A stretch of 64,000 nucleotides of DNA from Methanogranum sp963676045. Lineage in GTDB: Archaea > Thermoplasmatota > Thermoplasmata > Methanomassiliicoccales > Methanomethylophilaceae. The notes below the pieces were generated by a model, which saw nothing but the letters and a program-made list of their open reading frames with translations, made no database searches and was not told the origin of the DNA. Within the stretch, counting starts at the first letter, position 1; each line of letters begins with the position of its first letter. Below are positions 1-8,526 of the stretch, piece by piece. The position numbers were made by a program, and so were the translations under genes. Where the stretch lies: the NCBI GenBank assembly GCA_963676045.1, contig OY780938.1, forward strand, positions 744,001 to 808,000. Direction: 5' to 3'.

Positions 1-798
1 TTCTACGATCGTTCTGGCATTGTCCACATGACGATCCATGCGTACTCCCAATGTCTTTATTCCCCTTATCAATAGGAAGGAGTCGAATGGCTGAAGTATG
101 CCTCCTGTGGCATTCTGTATGAAATGGATCCGTTCGGCCAGCTCTTTGGAGTTTACCACTACCAATCCTGCTATGAGGTCGCTATGGCCTCCAAGATATT
201 TGGTGGCACTGTGAACCACTATGTCTGCCCCAAGATCTATTGGACGCTGAAGATAGGGCGTCATGAAGGTGTTGTCCACTATCGTCAATATACCGTGTTT
301 CTTCGATATCTCGGATACGCCTCTTATATCGGTTATTGACATCAAGGGATTCGCCGGGCTTTCGATCAATATTGCCTTCACATCTGATGATATCCTCTTG
401 TCCAAAGCCCCAAGGTCAGTGGTATCTTCGATCGAATAGGTTATTCCAAAATTCAGGAATATCTTATCGAGTACACGGAAAGTACCACCATATACATTGC
501 TTGAGATGATTATGCGATCACCGGATTTGAAGAGACTTAGAACTGCGGTTATAGCTGCCATTCCAGATGCGAATGCGAATCCTGCGACACCATCCTCCAA
601 TTCTGCTATCAATGATTCCAATGCTTCTCTTGTAGGATTGCCTGTTCTTGAGTACTCATATCCCTTATTGATGCCCAATCCTTGTTGCTGAAAAGTAGAT
701 GTCTGATAGATGGGCACGTTTACAGCACCTGTCCTATCATCTCCACTTATGCCTCCATGGATCAACATCGATTCGATGTGCGTATTTTTGATCGCCAT
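1..798 (-). CDS. PLP-dependent transsulfuration enzyme (cystathionine gamma-synthase/lyase type), truncated by window edge
   Basis: Member of the Cys/Met-metabolism PLP family, which interconverts cysteine, cystathionine, homocysteine or methionine. The frame opens with ATG at 798 and stays open for 266 codons to base 1, so roughly the last third is missing (family length about 380-400 aa). The substrate-loop motif YEYSRTGNPTR lies at residues 47-57, and the PLP lysine is Lys200 in SATKYLGGHSD. Synthase, lyase and methionine gamma-lyase cannot be separated without the C-terminus. The sulfur/Fe-S genes at 4-8 kb fit a sulfur role. An 11-bp inverted repeat sits just upstream. Confidence 0.88.
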   Translation of the reverse strand, partial: MAIKNTHIESMLIHGGISGDDRTGAVNVPIYQTSTFQQQGLGINKGYEYSRTGNPTREALESLIAELEDGVAGFAFASGMAAITAVLSLFKSGDRIIISSNVYGGTFRVLDKIFLNFGITYSIEDTTDLGALDKRISSDVKAILIESPANPLMSITDIRGVSEISKKHGILTIVDNTFMTPYLQRPIDLGADIVVHSATKYLGGHSDLIAGLVVVNSKELAERIHFIQNATGGILQPFDSFLLIRGIKTLGVRMDRHVDNARTIVE

Positions 799-809
799 GT
801 TTTTCGCCT

Positions 810-849
810 AACAATACATACTAAACATACGTATTTAATATGTATTGTT
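810..849 (-). promoter_or_regulatory. 11-bp perfect inverted repeat upstream of the transsulfuration gene, operator candidate
   Basis: AACAATACATA (810-820) and its exact complement TATGTATTGTT (839-849) are separated by 18 bases that include an A/T-rich TATA-like stretch. The repeat starts 11 bases upstream of the ATG at 798, where an archaeal promoter or operator would be expected. A repressor binding here would cover the core promoter. The binding protein is unknown. The Rrf2 regulator at 4161-4604 is one candidate, by inference only. Confidence 0.4.
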
Positions 850-1099
850 CTAAATGAAAAAAATCTCTTTTTGAAACGAGGATATTTGAAAATTTTATAA
901 AAAAAATCATTTCCTCTGATTGAAATCGATAGTACACTATCAAAAATTAAGAACGGAATCAGATCGTGAAGGCCGTCAAATACTGCAACAAGATTTTCCA
1001 ATAACAATATTCGTAAATAAGAAAGTTGAAGGCCAATGCGTTTTTTAGTGCAGATTTGTTGCACATGATCACTGAACCCTAACGGTTGTTGGGATTCTA

Positions 1100-1249
1100 T
1101 TCAATGGTTGCAATTCCCAATCTGAACCTCCCACTTATCGACCCATCCTCTGGGACGAACGGGCGGACTTGATGTATTCTGATCATGTCCGTCAGTTCGT
1201 CTGTGAAATCGAAGGGTTTTGGAACGACCCTGGATTGCGGGGTCTGTGT
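1100..1249 (-). pseudogene. Coding-like 50-codon stretch in frame after the CobW stop, possible gene remnant or former C-terminus
   Basis: Directly after the TAA of the CobW-type GTPase (1250-1252), the same minus-strand frame stays open for 50 codons and then meets TAG at 1097-1099. The translation has protein-like composition (for example FDFTDELTDMIRIHQVRPF). It has no start codon or ribosome-binding site of its own. It may be a former C-terminal extension cut off by a nonsense mutation, or the decayed end of another gene. The remaining gap up to about 850 is A/T-rich, and I see nothing else in it. Confidence 0.25.
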
Positions 1250-2356
1250 TTAGTAACGATCATCTATACAATTTTTCAAATTATTTATGATCTCGTCCCT
1301 GTTATAATCTCTGCCAATAAGAACTAGTTCGTTCTTCCTGTCGCCGTATTTCTCATCCCAGTTCTCCTTTATATCTGGGTAGTACCTAAAGATCTCCTCT
1401 CTCTCCTTCTTGGAATACGATGCCACCCATTCAGAGACGCCGGTGAGCATCAGGTTCTTCCCTGCTTGTTCGAAGAGCATCATGATCTTCGGCTTATTGG
1501 AGAACCATATGTAACCTTTCGAGCGAATCAATGTCTTCGGATAGTTATCTAAGAACTTTGAGAATTTCTTGTAGTTGAGAGGCCTCTTTTCCGCGAATAC
1601 GAACGATGTTATCCCGAAATCATCCATGCCGTTCTTCTCGTTTGCCTGATCTCTGTCCAAAGATTTTTGATATGTTGAAGAGGATAACACTTTGAAGAAA
1701 TCAAATACGTTCGAGTCAAAAATATCTGCAGTATCAACTTTTCCCTGAGATGTCTCGATAAGTTTCGCATCTGGTTGCAATCCTTTGATCACAGACCTTA
1801 CCTTTTCCAGGTCTTCTTTGACCACCAGATCACATTTGTTCAATATGAGCACATTGCAGAATTCAATCTGATCCATGATCAGATTCACTATATCGGAGTC
1901 ATCTGTATCATTTCCCTTATTTGATATGTCATCCAAAAATTCGGTGAATATCCTTGAAGCGTCGACAACTGAAACGACATTGTTCAGATAGAAGGCCATT
2001 TCTCTCTTCTGTTGTTCGTATATCACAAAACCTTGGCAGATACCTGTCGGGTTACTTACTCCAGAAGCCTCTACCAAGATAGACTCAAATTTGCCGGTTA
2101 CCGCGACCTGCTGCAATTCAGACATGAATTTATCCCTCAATGTGCAGCAGATACACCCCCCGGTCATTTCGCGAAGAGTTTTGTTCTCGATCACGTTCCC
2201 GTTTTTAATAAGACTGCTATCGACGTTGACGCTCCCGAGATCGTTGACGATAAGGGCGATCTGCTTATCCTGATTTTGTTTTAAAAGCTCGTTCATTAAA
2301 GTGGTTTTTCCTGAACCTAGGTATCCAGTGATTATTGTCACAGGCGTCTTACTCAT
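1250..2356 (-). CDS. CobW/P47K (COG0523) family GTPase, metal trafficking
   Basis: A 368-aa G3E-family GTPase of the COG0523 group, cytoplasmic metallochaperones that deliver or insert metals such as Zn, Co or Ni. The P-loop GYLGSGKTT lies at residues 11-19, the family CxCC metal-binding motif (GGCICC) at about 66-71, and the NKCD guanine-specificity motif in the middle. The C-terminal CobW domain follows. The gene is monocistronic, with A/T-rich DNA upstream. Its metal cannot be read from the sequence. Corrinoid- and nickel-dependent methanogenesis makes Co or Ni plausible, but that is inference. Confidence 0.88.
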   Translation of the reverse strand: MSKTPVTIITGYLGSGKTTLMNELLKQNQDKQIALIVNDLGSVNVDSSLIKNGNVIENKTLREMTGGCICCTLRDKFMSELQQVAVTGKFESILVEASGVSNPTGICQGFVIYEQQKREMAFYLNNVVSVVDASRIFTEFLDDISNKGNDTDDSDIVNLIMDQIEFCNVLILNKCDLVVKEDLEKVRSVIKGLQPDAKLIETSQGKVDTADIFDSNVFDFFKVLSSSTYQKSLDRDQANEKNGMDDFGITSFVFAEKRPLNYKKFSKFLDNYPKTLIRSKGYIWFSNKPKIMMLFEQAGKNLMLTGVSEWVASYSKKEREEIFRYYPDIKENWDEKYGDRKNELVLIGRDYNRDEIINNLKNCIDDRY

Positions 2357-3065
2357 TTCTTATTTCTCCAGATTTCAATTGAGATAACAATTCGATAGGA
2401 CGAAGTGCAACCGACGGTTACACAAGTCATTTGTCTTCATGTTAGAAAGTCTGAAATTTTTTCAAATAAATAACAATTTGCATAACTTTATTAAAAATAC
2501 AATAATAATATGCTTATTTGTTAATAACATGGTCCTTATCGATCACAGATAAATATACAATATATTGAACAAAATAATGCAGATATACAATCAAACGAAA
2601 ACTCCTAGTATTTTTTCTTGCTTTATTGATATCGCTATTGGACTGTGGTCTCGTCGTACAGATGTTGAAAAACATCACAATCTCAACACCATGGAGGAAT
2701 CGCATAAAGAGAATTCTTTCGAAACGTAGTGTATTTACAAATTAAAAATTAAAGATAATGGTACTTGGATCAGCATATCCTTTTTTGGAGTCATACATAT
2801 AGAACAATAGCCTGTTGGAGCGATCGCCTGTACCATCTATACATGATTCTAAGTATAGTTAGATAAATATTCAAATCGATATGGACATCTGTGCAAGTCA
2901 ATGGTTTCCCGAACACGATGGGATAATCCCCTTATTTTTCTTAGATCCGTTAAATGGATTGTAGTAAATCCAGTTTCATCATAAGATCACTAAGCGACCA
3001 GATCCATCGAACACTATAATTTAAAATGGACCCTCGCCCATATAGAAAAACGAAAGTAAAATTAG
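2357..3065. other. 709-base gap without a convincing gene
   Basis: A/T-rich intergenic DNA between divergent genes. An imperfect inverted repeat (AACAATTTGCATA at 2472-2484, TATGCTTATTTGTT at 2509-2522) loosely resembles the perfect repeat at 810-849, including the AACAA/TTGTT ends. TATAATTTAAAA near 3015-3027 could be the TATA box of the permease at 3066. A 63-codon minus-strand frame at 2514-2705 has no recognisable features and I do not call it. No tRNA or strong terminator is visible. Confidence 0.5.
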
Positions 3066-4145
3066 TTGGAGGCGAACGATATATCTGATCTCGTCATTGA
3101 ATCCATAATAAAAGGATTAGAATATATCATTCATTATCTGGAATTCAATCTTTTGAATTGCCTATTGCCTGCATTCTTCATTGCAGGGGCGATTTTGGCT
3201 TTGGTAAAAAGAGATACTATCGCCAAATATCTTGGACCTAATATCTCAAAAGCGAGGGCATACATAACATCCTCACTTGCTGGTACTTTGCTCGCAGTAT
3301 GTAGCTGCATGATCCTGCCATTGTTCGCAGGCATATACAAGAAGGGAGCATCGTTCGGACCTTCGATAACATTCCTATTCGCAGGTCCTGCAATAAACAT
3401 ATTTGCAATAGCTTACACCACAAAGGAACTTGGAATTGAATTGGGCCTTGCGAGAACGATATTCGCGATCATCATCTCCATTTTCATCGGAATTATAATG
3501 GCCTATATCTTCAGAAAAGAGAATGGTGACCATTCACAGGATCTGCCTGACCCTCCCTCTGTCATAGATGATCCGACAAGACCAAGATGGGCCGTACCTG
3601 GCTTCTTCCTGCTTTTGATAGCCATAATGATGCTCGGGGCTTCGCATATTGACCTCATCATAAGAGTGCCATTGATGCTTATCCTGATATTATTCGTCAT
3701 AACCATCATCCTGAGGTATTTTACGAAGATACAGATCAAATCTTGGGGAAATGAAACCTGGAAATTCACAAAAAGCATACTCCCCATACTTGTGATCGGC
3801 ATGTTCATCGTAGGGATGTTCGCTTATCTCGTACCTCCTGAGAGTTTCTCAAAATACCTGCAAAAGGACGACATCCTATCCGATCTGCTCGCATCTTTGC
3901 TTGGTTCTTTATTCTACGTGCCTCCCTTCGCAGAACTATCGATCTTCGGCGATTCCTTTACACCTCTTACGAACACAATAGCAAGCGGCCCTGCTCTTGC
4001 ACTTCTGATAAGTGGACCTACAACGAGCATTCCAACATTGGCCGTCCTTTGCAAGATAATGGGAGTGAAAAAGACCTTCGTATATTGGGCCTTGGTAGTT
4101 ATCTCATCCACCATGGCGGGAGTCGCATTCGGCATAATCTCCTGA
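3066..4145 (+). CDS. DUF318/ArsP-like predicted permease
   Basis: Integral membrane protein of about 359 aa with 8-10 hydrophobic segments, resembling the DUF318 (ArsP_1) permease family. Two similar halves are separated by a hydrophilic loop near residues 150-175. A conserved Cys pair (VCSCMILPLFAG, about residues 79-90) lies in the first half, and members with this CSC motif are linked to export of metalloid or organoarsenical compounds. The substrate here is unknown. The start is uncertain. I took TTG at 3066, but its bases also form a Shine-Dalgarno-like TTGGAGG and no in-frame ATG follows nearby. It converges with the Rrf2 gene, leaving a 15-base gap. Confidence 0.8.
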   Translation: MEANDISDLVIESIIKGLEYIIHYLEFNLLNCLLPAFFIAGAILALVKRDTIAKYLGPNISKARAYITSSLAGTLLAVCSCMILPLFAGIYKKGASFGPSITFLFAGPAINIFAIAYTTKELGIELGLARTIFAIIISIFIGIIMAYIFRKENGDHSQDLPDPPSVIDDPTRPRWAVPGFFLLLIAIMMLGASHIDLIIRVPLMLILILFVITIILRYFTKIQIKSWGNETWKFTKSILPILVIGMFIVGMFAYLVPPESFSKYLQKDDILSDLLASLLGSLFYVPPFAELSIFGDSFTPLTNTIASGPALALLISGPTTSIPTLAVLCKIMGVKKTFVYWALVVISSTMAGVAFGIIS

Positions 4146-4160
4146 AATACGGCCTAAGTT

Positions 4161-4604
4161 TCAGAGTTCAATCCTTATCATCGAATTTGACCTCTCCCAC
4201 GATATCAAATCCGCAAGGGTTATTTGATCGATGACAGAAGATACGGAATCATCGATCTTGGCCCACAATTTGACAGTGGTACAATTATCGAACCTATCGC
4301 AGTATTTCGATCCTTCTTTGATGCAAGGTACTATCGAAAGGTCCCCTTCAACAGCCCTTATTATGCTCCCTACCGTATACTCATCTGGATTTTTTGTAAG
4401 CACGTATCCGCCCTGAGGGCCTCTTACACTCCTAACAAGACCTGCACGATTCAAGCTCGATATTATTGCCTCCAGGTATTTTGGAGATATGTCTTGTCTA
4501 TCGGAGATATCCTTTATCTTTATCGCACCTTCATTCTGGAACATCGCGATGTCCAGCATAAGGCGCATTGCATACCTTCCTTTCGTGGATATCAGTTTAG
4601 ACAT
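4161..4604 (-). CDS. Rrf2-family transcriptional regulator (IscR/CymR-like)
   Basis: A 147-aa winged-helix regulator with the Rrf2 N-terminus (STKGRYAMRLMLDIA) and the wing segment GPQGGYVL at about residues 63-70. Three cysteines in the second half (about 93, 101 and 106) are spaced as in Rrf2 proteins that hold an Fe-S cluster. It is the last gene of the minus-strand run nifS-nifU-cysK-unknown-rrf2. Control of Fe-S assembly or cysteine synthesis is therefore likely, as for IscR or CymR. Cluster ligation and targets are inferred. Confidence 0.88.
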   Translation of the reverse strand: MSKLISTKGRYAMRLMLDIAMFQNEGAIKIKDISDRQDISPKYLEAIISSLNRAGLVRSVRGPQGGYVLTKNPDEYTVGSIIRAVEGDLSIVPCIKEGSKYCDRFDNCTTVKLWAKIDDSVSSVIDQITLADLISWERSNSMIRIEL

Positions 4605-4658
4605 TTGACCTCTAATTTAGCTACTTTCAAATAATTACTTTTCTTAGGCTCGAACCTT

Positions 4659-5183
4659 TCACGAAAGATGACCGAATCCCAACCTTAGATAATCGTTTCT
4701 TGAGAACCTGTGGTATGTGATATGCCCGATCTCTTCCTTGATGCAATAAACATATGGGTCGATTTCATCCTTGAAATAGACCACATGGTCGAATTCCTTC
4801 TCGGTCACATCGATCCATACGCATCCTGGTGATATCATCATCAAACTTGCCTTGAGTTCCTTTGTATGTTTGCCTTCCAGGATCGAATCCACCATAACCT
4901 TCAATACTGGACTGACCGGCAATTTGGATACGTATGTGCAACCATCCTTTGGTACTGTTATCCTTACCCTGTCATCCTTTATCGAATACTCGACATCACC
5001 GAGCCTCGGTCTCGCACTATTGACGAAGTCCCTGAGCACCACGTCTGTACAACTCGTATCAGGGTGTGGACATATGCTATCCAATGGAAGATACAGTGAC
5101 ACTGCACCGTCCACGGGACCCAATTTCACTTGGGTCTCCTGTACCGTGGATATCACCGCATCCTCCAATTCCTGTACGTCCAT
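4659..5183 (-). CDS. Conserved hypothetical protein, DUF3877-like
   Basis: A 174-aa soluble protein without a signal peptide or membrane segment. The N-terminal part (helix, then LYLPLDSI) recalls DUF3877 proteins of anaerobes, but I cannot confirm that assignment. Cysteines occur near residues 38 and 44 (CPHPDTSC), and others are scattered later. It starts 30 bases after the cysK stop and precedes the Rrf2 gene, inside the Fe-S/cysteine cluster. A part in sulfur metabolism is suggested by position only. Confidence 0.7.
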   Translation of the reverse strand: MDVQELEDAVISTVQETQVKLGPVDGAVSLYLPLDSICPHPDTSCTDVVLRDFVNSARPRLGDVEYSIKDDRVRITVPKDGCTYVSKLPVSPVLKVMVDSILEGKHTKELKASLMMISPGCVWIDVTEKEFDHVVYFKDEIDPYVYCIKEEIGHITYHRFSRNDYLRLGFGHLS

Positions 5184-5213
5184 ATGTTCCCACCTAGCAA
5201 ACTGTCTGTTATC

Positions 5214-6143
5214 TCAGATGAACAAAGGTGTCGAAAGATACCTGTCCCCATTATCTGGCAATATGACAACTATCGTCTTCCCTTCATTCTCTTTTCTAGC
5301 TGCTACCTCAAGAGCCGCCCACAATGCAGCACCTGATGATATCCCTACTAGGATACCTTCCGCACGTGCCATCTCCTTGCCTACGACAAAGGCATCGGTA
5401 TCCTTTACCGCGATCACCTCATCATATATCTTGGTGTCAAGCACATCTGGTACGAATCCGGCGCCTATCCCTTGTATCTTATGTGGTCCTGCACGACCCT
5501 CTGACAACACGGGGGAATCCTTTGGCTCCACGGCTATTATCTTGAGATTTGGATTTTTGGACTTCAGATACTGACCTGCACCGGTCAGAGTGCCTCCCGT
5601 ACCTACTCCCGCTACAAGGATGTCCACTTTTCCTCCTGTGTCCTTCCATATCTCAGGGCCTGTGGTCTTCCTGTGTATCTCAGGATTGGCTGGATTTATG
5701 AACTGCCCTGGTATTATGCTGTTGGGTATCTGTTTGACGAGCTGATCTGCCTTGTCTATCGCACCTTTCATGCCTTTCGAACCTTCGGTCAATACGATAT
5801 CTGCACCATATGCGGATATCATCTGCCTTCTCTCGACAGACATCGTCTCAGGCATCGTCAGTATGACCTTGTAGCCTCTGGCAGCACCTATGGCCGCCAA
5901 TCCTATACCTGTGTTACCCGATGTGGGTTCTATCAGGGTGCCTCCTTTCTTTATCGCACCTTTCTTCTCAGCCGCTTCCACCATCGAGAGGGCTATCCTG
6001 TCCTTCACTGAACCAGATGGATTGAACATCTCCAATTTGCCCAACACCCTGGCCTTTGTGCCATGTGCTTTTGTGATGTTGTTCAATTCCACTAAAGGCG
6101 TACCGCCTACAAGCTCCGCCGCCCCTGAATATATCTTTGCCAT
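5214..6143 (-). CDS. cysK: Cysteine synthase, CysK type (PLP)
   Basis: A 309-aa fold-type II PLP enzyme that makes L-cysteine from O-acetylserine (or a phosphorylated serine) and sulfide. Visible motifs are NPSGSVKDR with the PLP lysine at about residue 47, the asparagine loop TSGNTG at about 74-79, and the phosphate-binding GTGGTLTGAG at about 180-189. Length and order match CysK/CysM. It sits between nifU and the unknown 174-aa gene, so the cluster couples cysteine supply to cysteine-derived sulfur for Fe-S clusters. Substrate choice among O-acetyl- and O-phosphoserine is open. Confidence 0.95.
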   Translation of the reverse strand: MAKIYSGAAELVGGTPLVELNNITKAHGTKARVLGKLEMFNPSGSVKDRIALSMVEAAEKKGAIKKGGTLIEPTSGNTGIGLAAIGAARGYKVILTMPETMSVERRQMISAYGADIVLTEGSKGMKGAIDKADQLVKQIPNSIIPGQFINPANPEIHRKTTGPEIWKDTGGKVDILVAGVGTGGTLTGAGQYLKSKNPNLKIIAVEPKDSPVLSEGRAGPHKIQGIGAGFVPDVLDTKIYDEVIAVKDTDAFVVGKEMARAEGILVGISSGAALWAALEVAARKENEGKTIVVILPDNGDRYLSTPLFI

Positions 6144-6182
6144 TTCATCATCTCCTATAATCGTGTATATTGAGTCGTATGA

Positions 6183-6632
6183 TCATCTTGAACATACTGG
6201 CTCATCATCGTATATGTCATTCTTCGGTTTCTTTAGACCTTTGATCTCGATACCGTTCTTCTCTGCATAGTCCCAGAGTGCTGCATGCACTGCCTCCTCT
6301 GCGAGCAATGAACAGTGTATCTTTATCTGGGGGAGTCCGCCGAGCGCTTGCATTACCGCTACGTTGGTCAGCTCCAATGCTTCCTGCACTGTCTTCCCCT
6401 TGATCATCTCGGTGGCCATGCTGCTTGTTGCCACCGCCGCACCGCATCCGAAGGTCTTGAACTTGCAATCCCTTATTACCTGATTCTCATCTATGTCCAG
6501 ATAGATGCGCATTATGTCGCCGCATTTTGCATTTCCCACTGTGCCTACACCGCTTGCGTTAGGTATCTCCCCGACATTGCGTGGGTTGGTGAAATGATCG
6601 ATCACCTTCTCACTGTATTCTCCATCATACAT
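6183..6632 (-). CDS. nifU: Fe-S cluster scaffold NifU/IscU
   Basis: A 149-aa U-type scaffold on which [2Fe-2S] or [4Fe-4S] clusters are assembled from sulfur delivered by NifS. The three conserved ligand cysteines are in NAKCGD, KTFGCGAA and IKIHCS. The N-terminal YSEKVIDHFTNPRNVG is typical of IscU/NifU. I chose ATG at 6632 because GGAGG precedes it by 9 bases; an in-frame TTG at 6641 lies between. The gene overlaps the nifS stop by 8 bases, which suggests translational coupling. Confidence 0.95.
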   Translation of the reverse strand: MYDGEYSEKVIDHFTNPRNVGEIPNASGVGTVGNAKCGDIMRIYLDIDENQVIRDCKFKTFGCGAAVATSSMATEMIKGKTVQEALELTNVAVMQALGGLPQIKIHCSLLAEEAVHAALWDYAEKNGIEIKGLKKPKNDIYDDEPVCSR

Positions 6633-7839
6633 CTTTTGCAACCTCCTTCTTTATGAAATCATCATACAAAGGCGAGAGGGACCTCAATCTTTCTATCGAG
6701 GCTTTCAGGACCTCTATCGCGTAATCAATCTCTTCCCTTGTGGTCAATGCGGATATCGTTATCCTTATCGATCCGTGCGCCGACTCATGCGGAAGTCCTA
6801 TGCCCAAGAGGACATGTGAAGGGTCCAATGACCCAGATGCACATGCGGATCCTGTGGAAACACATATTCCCTTCTGGCTCATGGACATCAATATGCTCTC
6901 GCCTTCAACGAACTGGAAACTTATGTTCACATTGCCAGGCAATCTCTTGGTCTTATGACCGTTGAGAGTGCTGTATGGTATCTCGGACAATATGCGTTTT
7001 ATCGTGTAGTCCCTCAGATCTGTCTCATGTACGATCTTCTTGGACATCTCCCTTTCGGCTATCTCTGCCGCTTTGCCCATGCCTACTATACCTGGCACAT
7101 TTGATGTTCCCGCACGTTGGCCCCATTCCTGTGCACCTCCGTGTATAAGAGGCTCCATCCTTATTCCTTTTCTGACATACAGTATACCTACTCCCTTAGG
7201 ACCGTACACTTTATGTCCGCTGGCACTTAGAAGGTCTATATTCAATTCATTTACATCTATTGGTATCTGACCAAACGCCTGTACTGCATCCGTATGGAAC
7301 AAGATGCCGTTCTTCCTTGCGATGGCCCCTATCTCTTTTATCGGTTCGATCGTCCCTATCTCATTGTTGGCGAACATTACAGAGATAAGTATCGTTCCAG
7401 GACGGATCGCCCTTTCGACATCCTTAGGGTCGACCAACCCATATTTGTCCACATCGAGATATGTGACCTCCACTCCATTCTTTTCCAAGAACTTGCATGT
7501 GTTCAATATCGCATGATGCTCTATCTTAGTAACTATGATATGGTTTCCTTTGGACTTTTGCGTATACGCTATCGACTTCAAAGCCCAGTTGTCCGATTCG
7601 GAACCGCCGGATGTGAAGAAGATCTCGTCGTCCTTGGCATTTATCAGATGAGCGATGGAATGACGTGCTGCATTGCAAGCATCCCTTGCTATCTTTGCTG
7701 CCTTATGAAGACTTGACGGGTTTGCAGATCCTTCTATGAAATATGGAAGCATTGCATCCAATACCTCTGGATGGACTGCTGTTGTGGCCGCATTGTCCAA
7801 ATATATGATCCTCGCGTTCTTTACGTCATCTTGTTTCAT
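6625..7839 (-). CDS. nifS: Cysteine desulfurase NifS/IscS
   Basis: A 404-aa fold-type I PLP enzyme that takes sulfur from cysteine as an enzyme persulfide and passes it to NifU. The PLP lysine lies in SASGHKVYGPKG (about residues 206-217), the mobile-loop catalytic cysteine in STGSACASGS (about 334-343), and the N-terminal YLDNAATT motif is present. It leads the cluster nifS-nifU-cysK-unknown-rrf2. The roughly 265 bases upstream show A/T-rich promoter-like DNA and no gene. Confidence 0.95.
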   Translation of the reverse strand: MKQDDVKNARIIYLDNAATTAVHPEVLDAMLPYFIEGSANPSSLHKAAKIARDACNAARHSIAHLINAKDDEIFFTSGGSESDNWALKSIAYTQKSKGNHIIVTKIEHHAILNTCKFLEKNGVEVTYLDVDKYGLVDPKDVERAIRPGTILISVMFANNEIGTIEPIKEIGAIARKNGILFHTDAVQAFGQIPIDVNELNIDLLSASGHKVYGPKGVGILYVRKGIRMEPLIHGGAQEWGQRAGTSNVPGIVGMGKAAEIAEREMSKKIVHETDLRDYTIKRILSEIPYSTLNGHKTKRLPGNVNISFQFVEGESILMSMSQKGICVSTGSACASGSLDPSHVLLGIGLPHESAHGSIRITISALTTREEIDYAIEVLKASIERLRSLSPLYDDFIKKEVAKDV

Positions 7840-8105
7840 ACTATTCCTATAGAACTACTAGGAAATATATCAATATTGTTATTTTCAATGAATGCAGATT
7901 TTAAAAGAAATGTTCAACTTCTGTTGGATATGCGTCTTTCGAAAACGATTGAAGCCTTTTGATCTTCGAGATATCTGATAACATTCACGAAACGGATACT
8001 ATGAATAGAAAGTGAATGCAAGACTTTCGAAGAATGCGTTCTGAAGATGTCAAATAACATATTCGAGATATGAGGAATAGACAGATAGAGTGGTATGTTA
8101 TCCAA

Positions 8106-8525
8106 TCAGACACCTCCTTCGATGATCTTTCCTGATCTCTTATCAGACCTAGAGACCTCACACGGATGAACACGTCCCTTGCTTGCTCTCAAAAGGAAGT
8201 TACCAATATGACTCAAAAGCGCCCATCCTTTCGCCTTTTCATCCATCCTATTCAATTTGAGCAATGCGAAGATGTACCATATCCTAGGGAGGTGGGAAAT
8301 GGCGCCATCCAACAGAAGTATTTTGGATCTAGGCATCGCAATGACCATATCGTGCTCGTAGATGCTGCCATGGCCTCTGATTGCCATGATGCGATGAAGG
8401 TCAATCGCTGATGCCTTACAATAACATGCCATCAAATGATTAACGCATGTCATCTCACAAGATATACGACCCATATATCTTGTCCTAGACGCGAATGATC
8501 TGAGTCCACAATGATGTCTTCCCAT
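8106..8525 (-). CDS. Hypothetical protein, coupled to the upstream 203-aa frame
   Basis: A 139-aa frame starting one base after the TGA of the preceding gene (TGAAATG), a spacing that suggests translational coupling. I recognise no family. It is Cys/His-rich in its first third and basic toward the C-terminus, with a weakly hydrophobic middle and no clear membrane segment. Codon use is less regular than in neighbouring genes. It could be a fast-evolving real protein or a decaying one. Confidence 0.4.
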   Translation of the reverse strand: MGRHHCGLRSFASRTRYMGRISCEMTCVNHLMACYCKASAIDLHRIMAIRGHGSIYEHDMVIAMPRSKILLLDGAISHLPRIWYIFALLKLNRMDEKAKGWALLSHIGNFLLRASKGRVHPCEVSRSDKRSGKIIEGGV

Positions 8526-8526
8526 T

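Noticed and set aside
762..1064. 100-codon minus-strand frame before the transsulfuration gene
   Set aside because: Overlaps the start of that gene and its promoter repeat; basic, A/T-driven composition.
4852..5574. 240-codon plus-strand frame opposite cysK and the 174-aa gene
   Set aside because: Antisense shadow of two well-supported genes; composition is Ser/Thr-rich without any motif.
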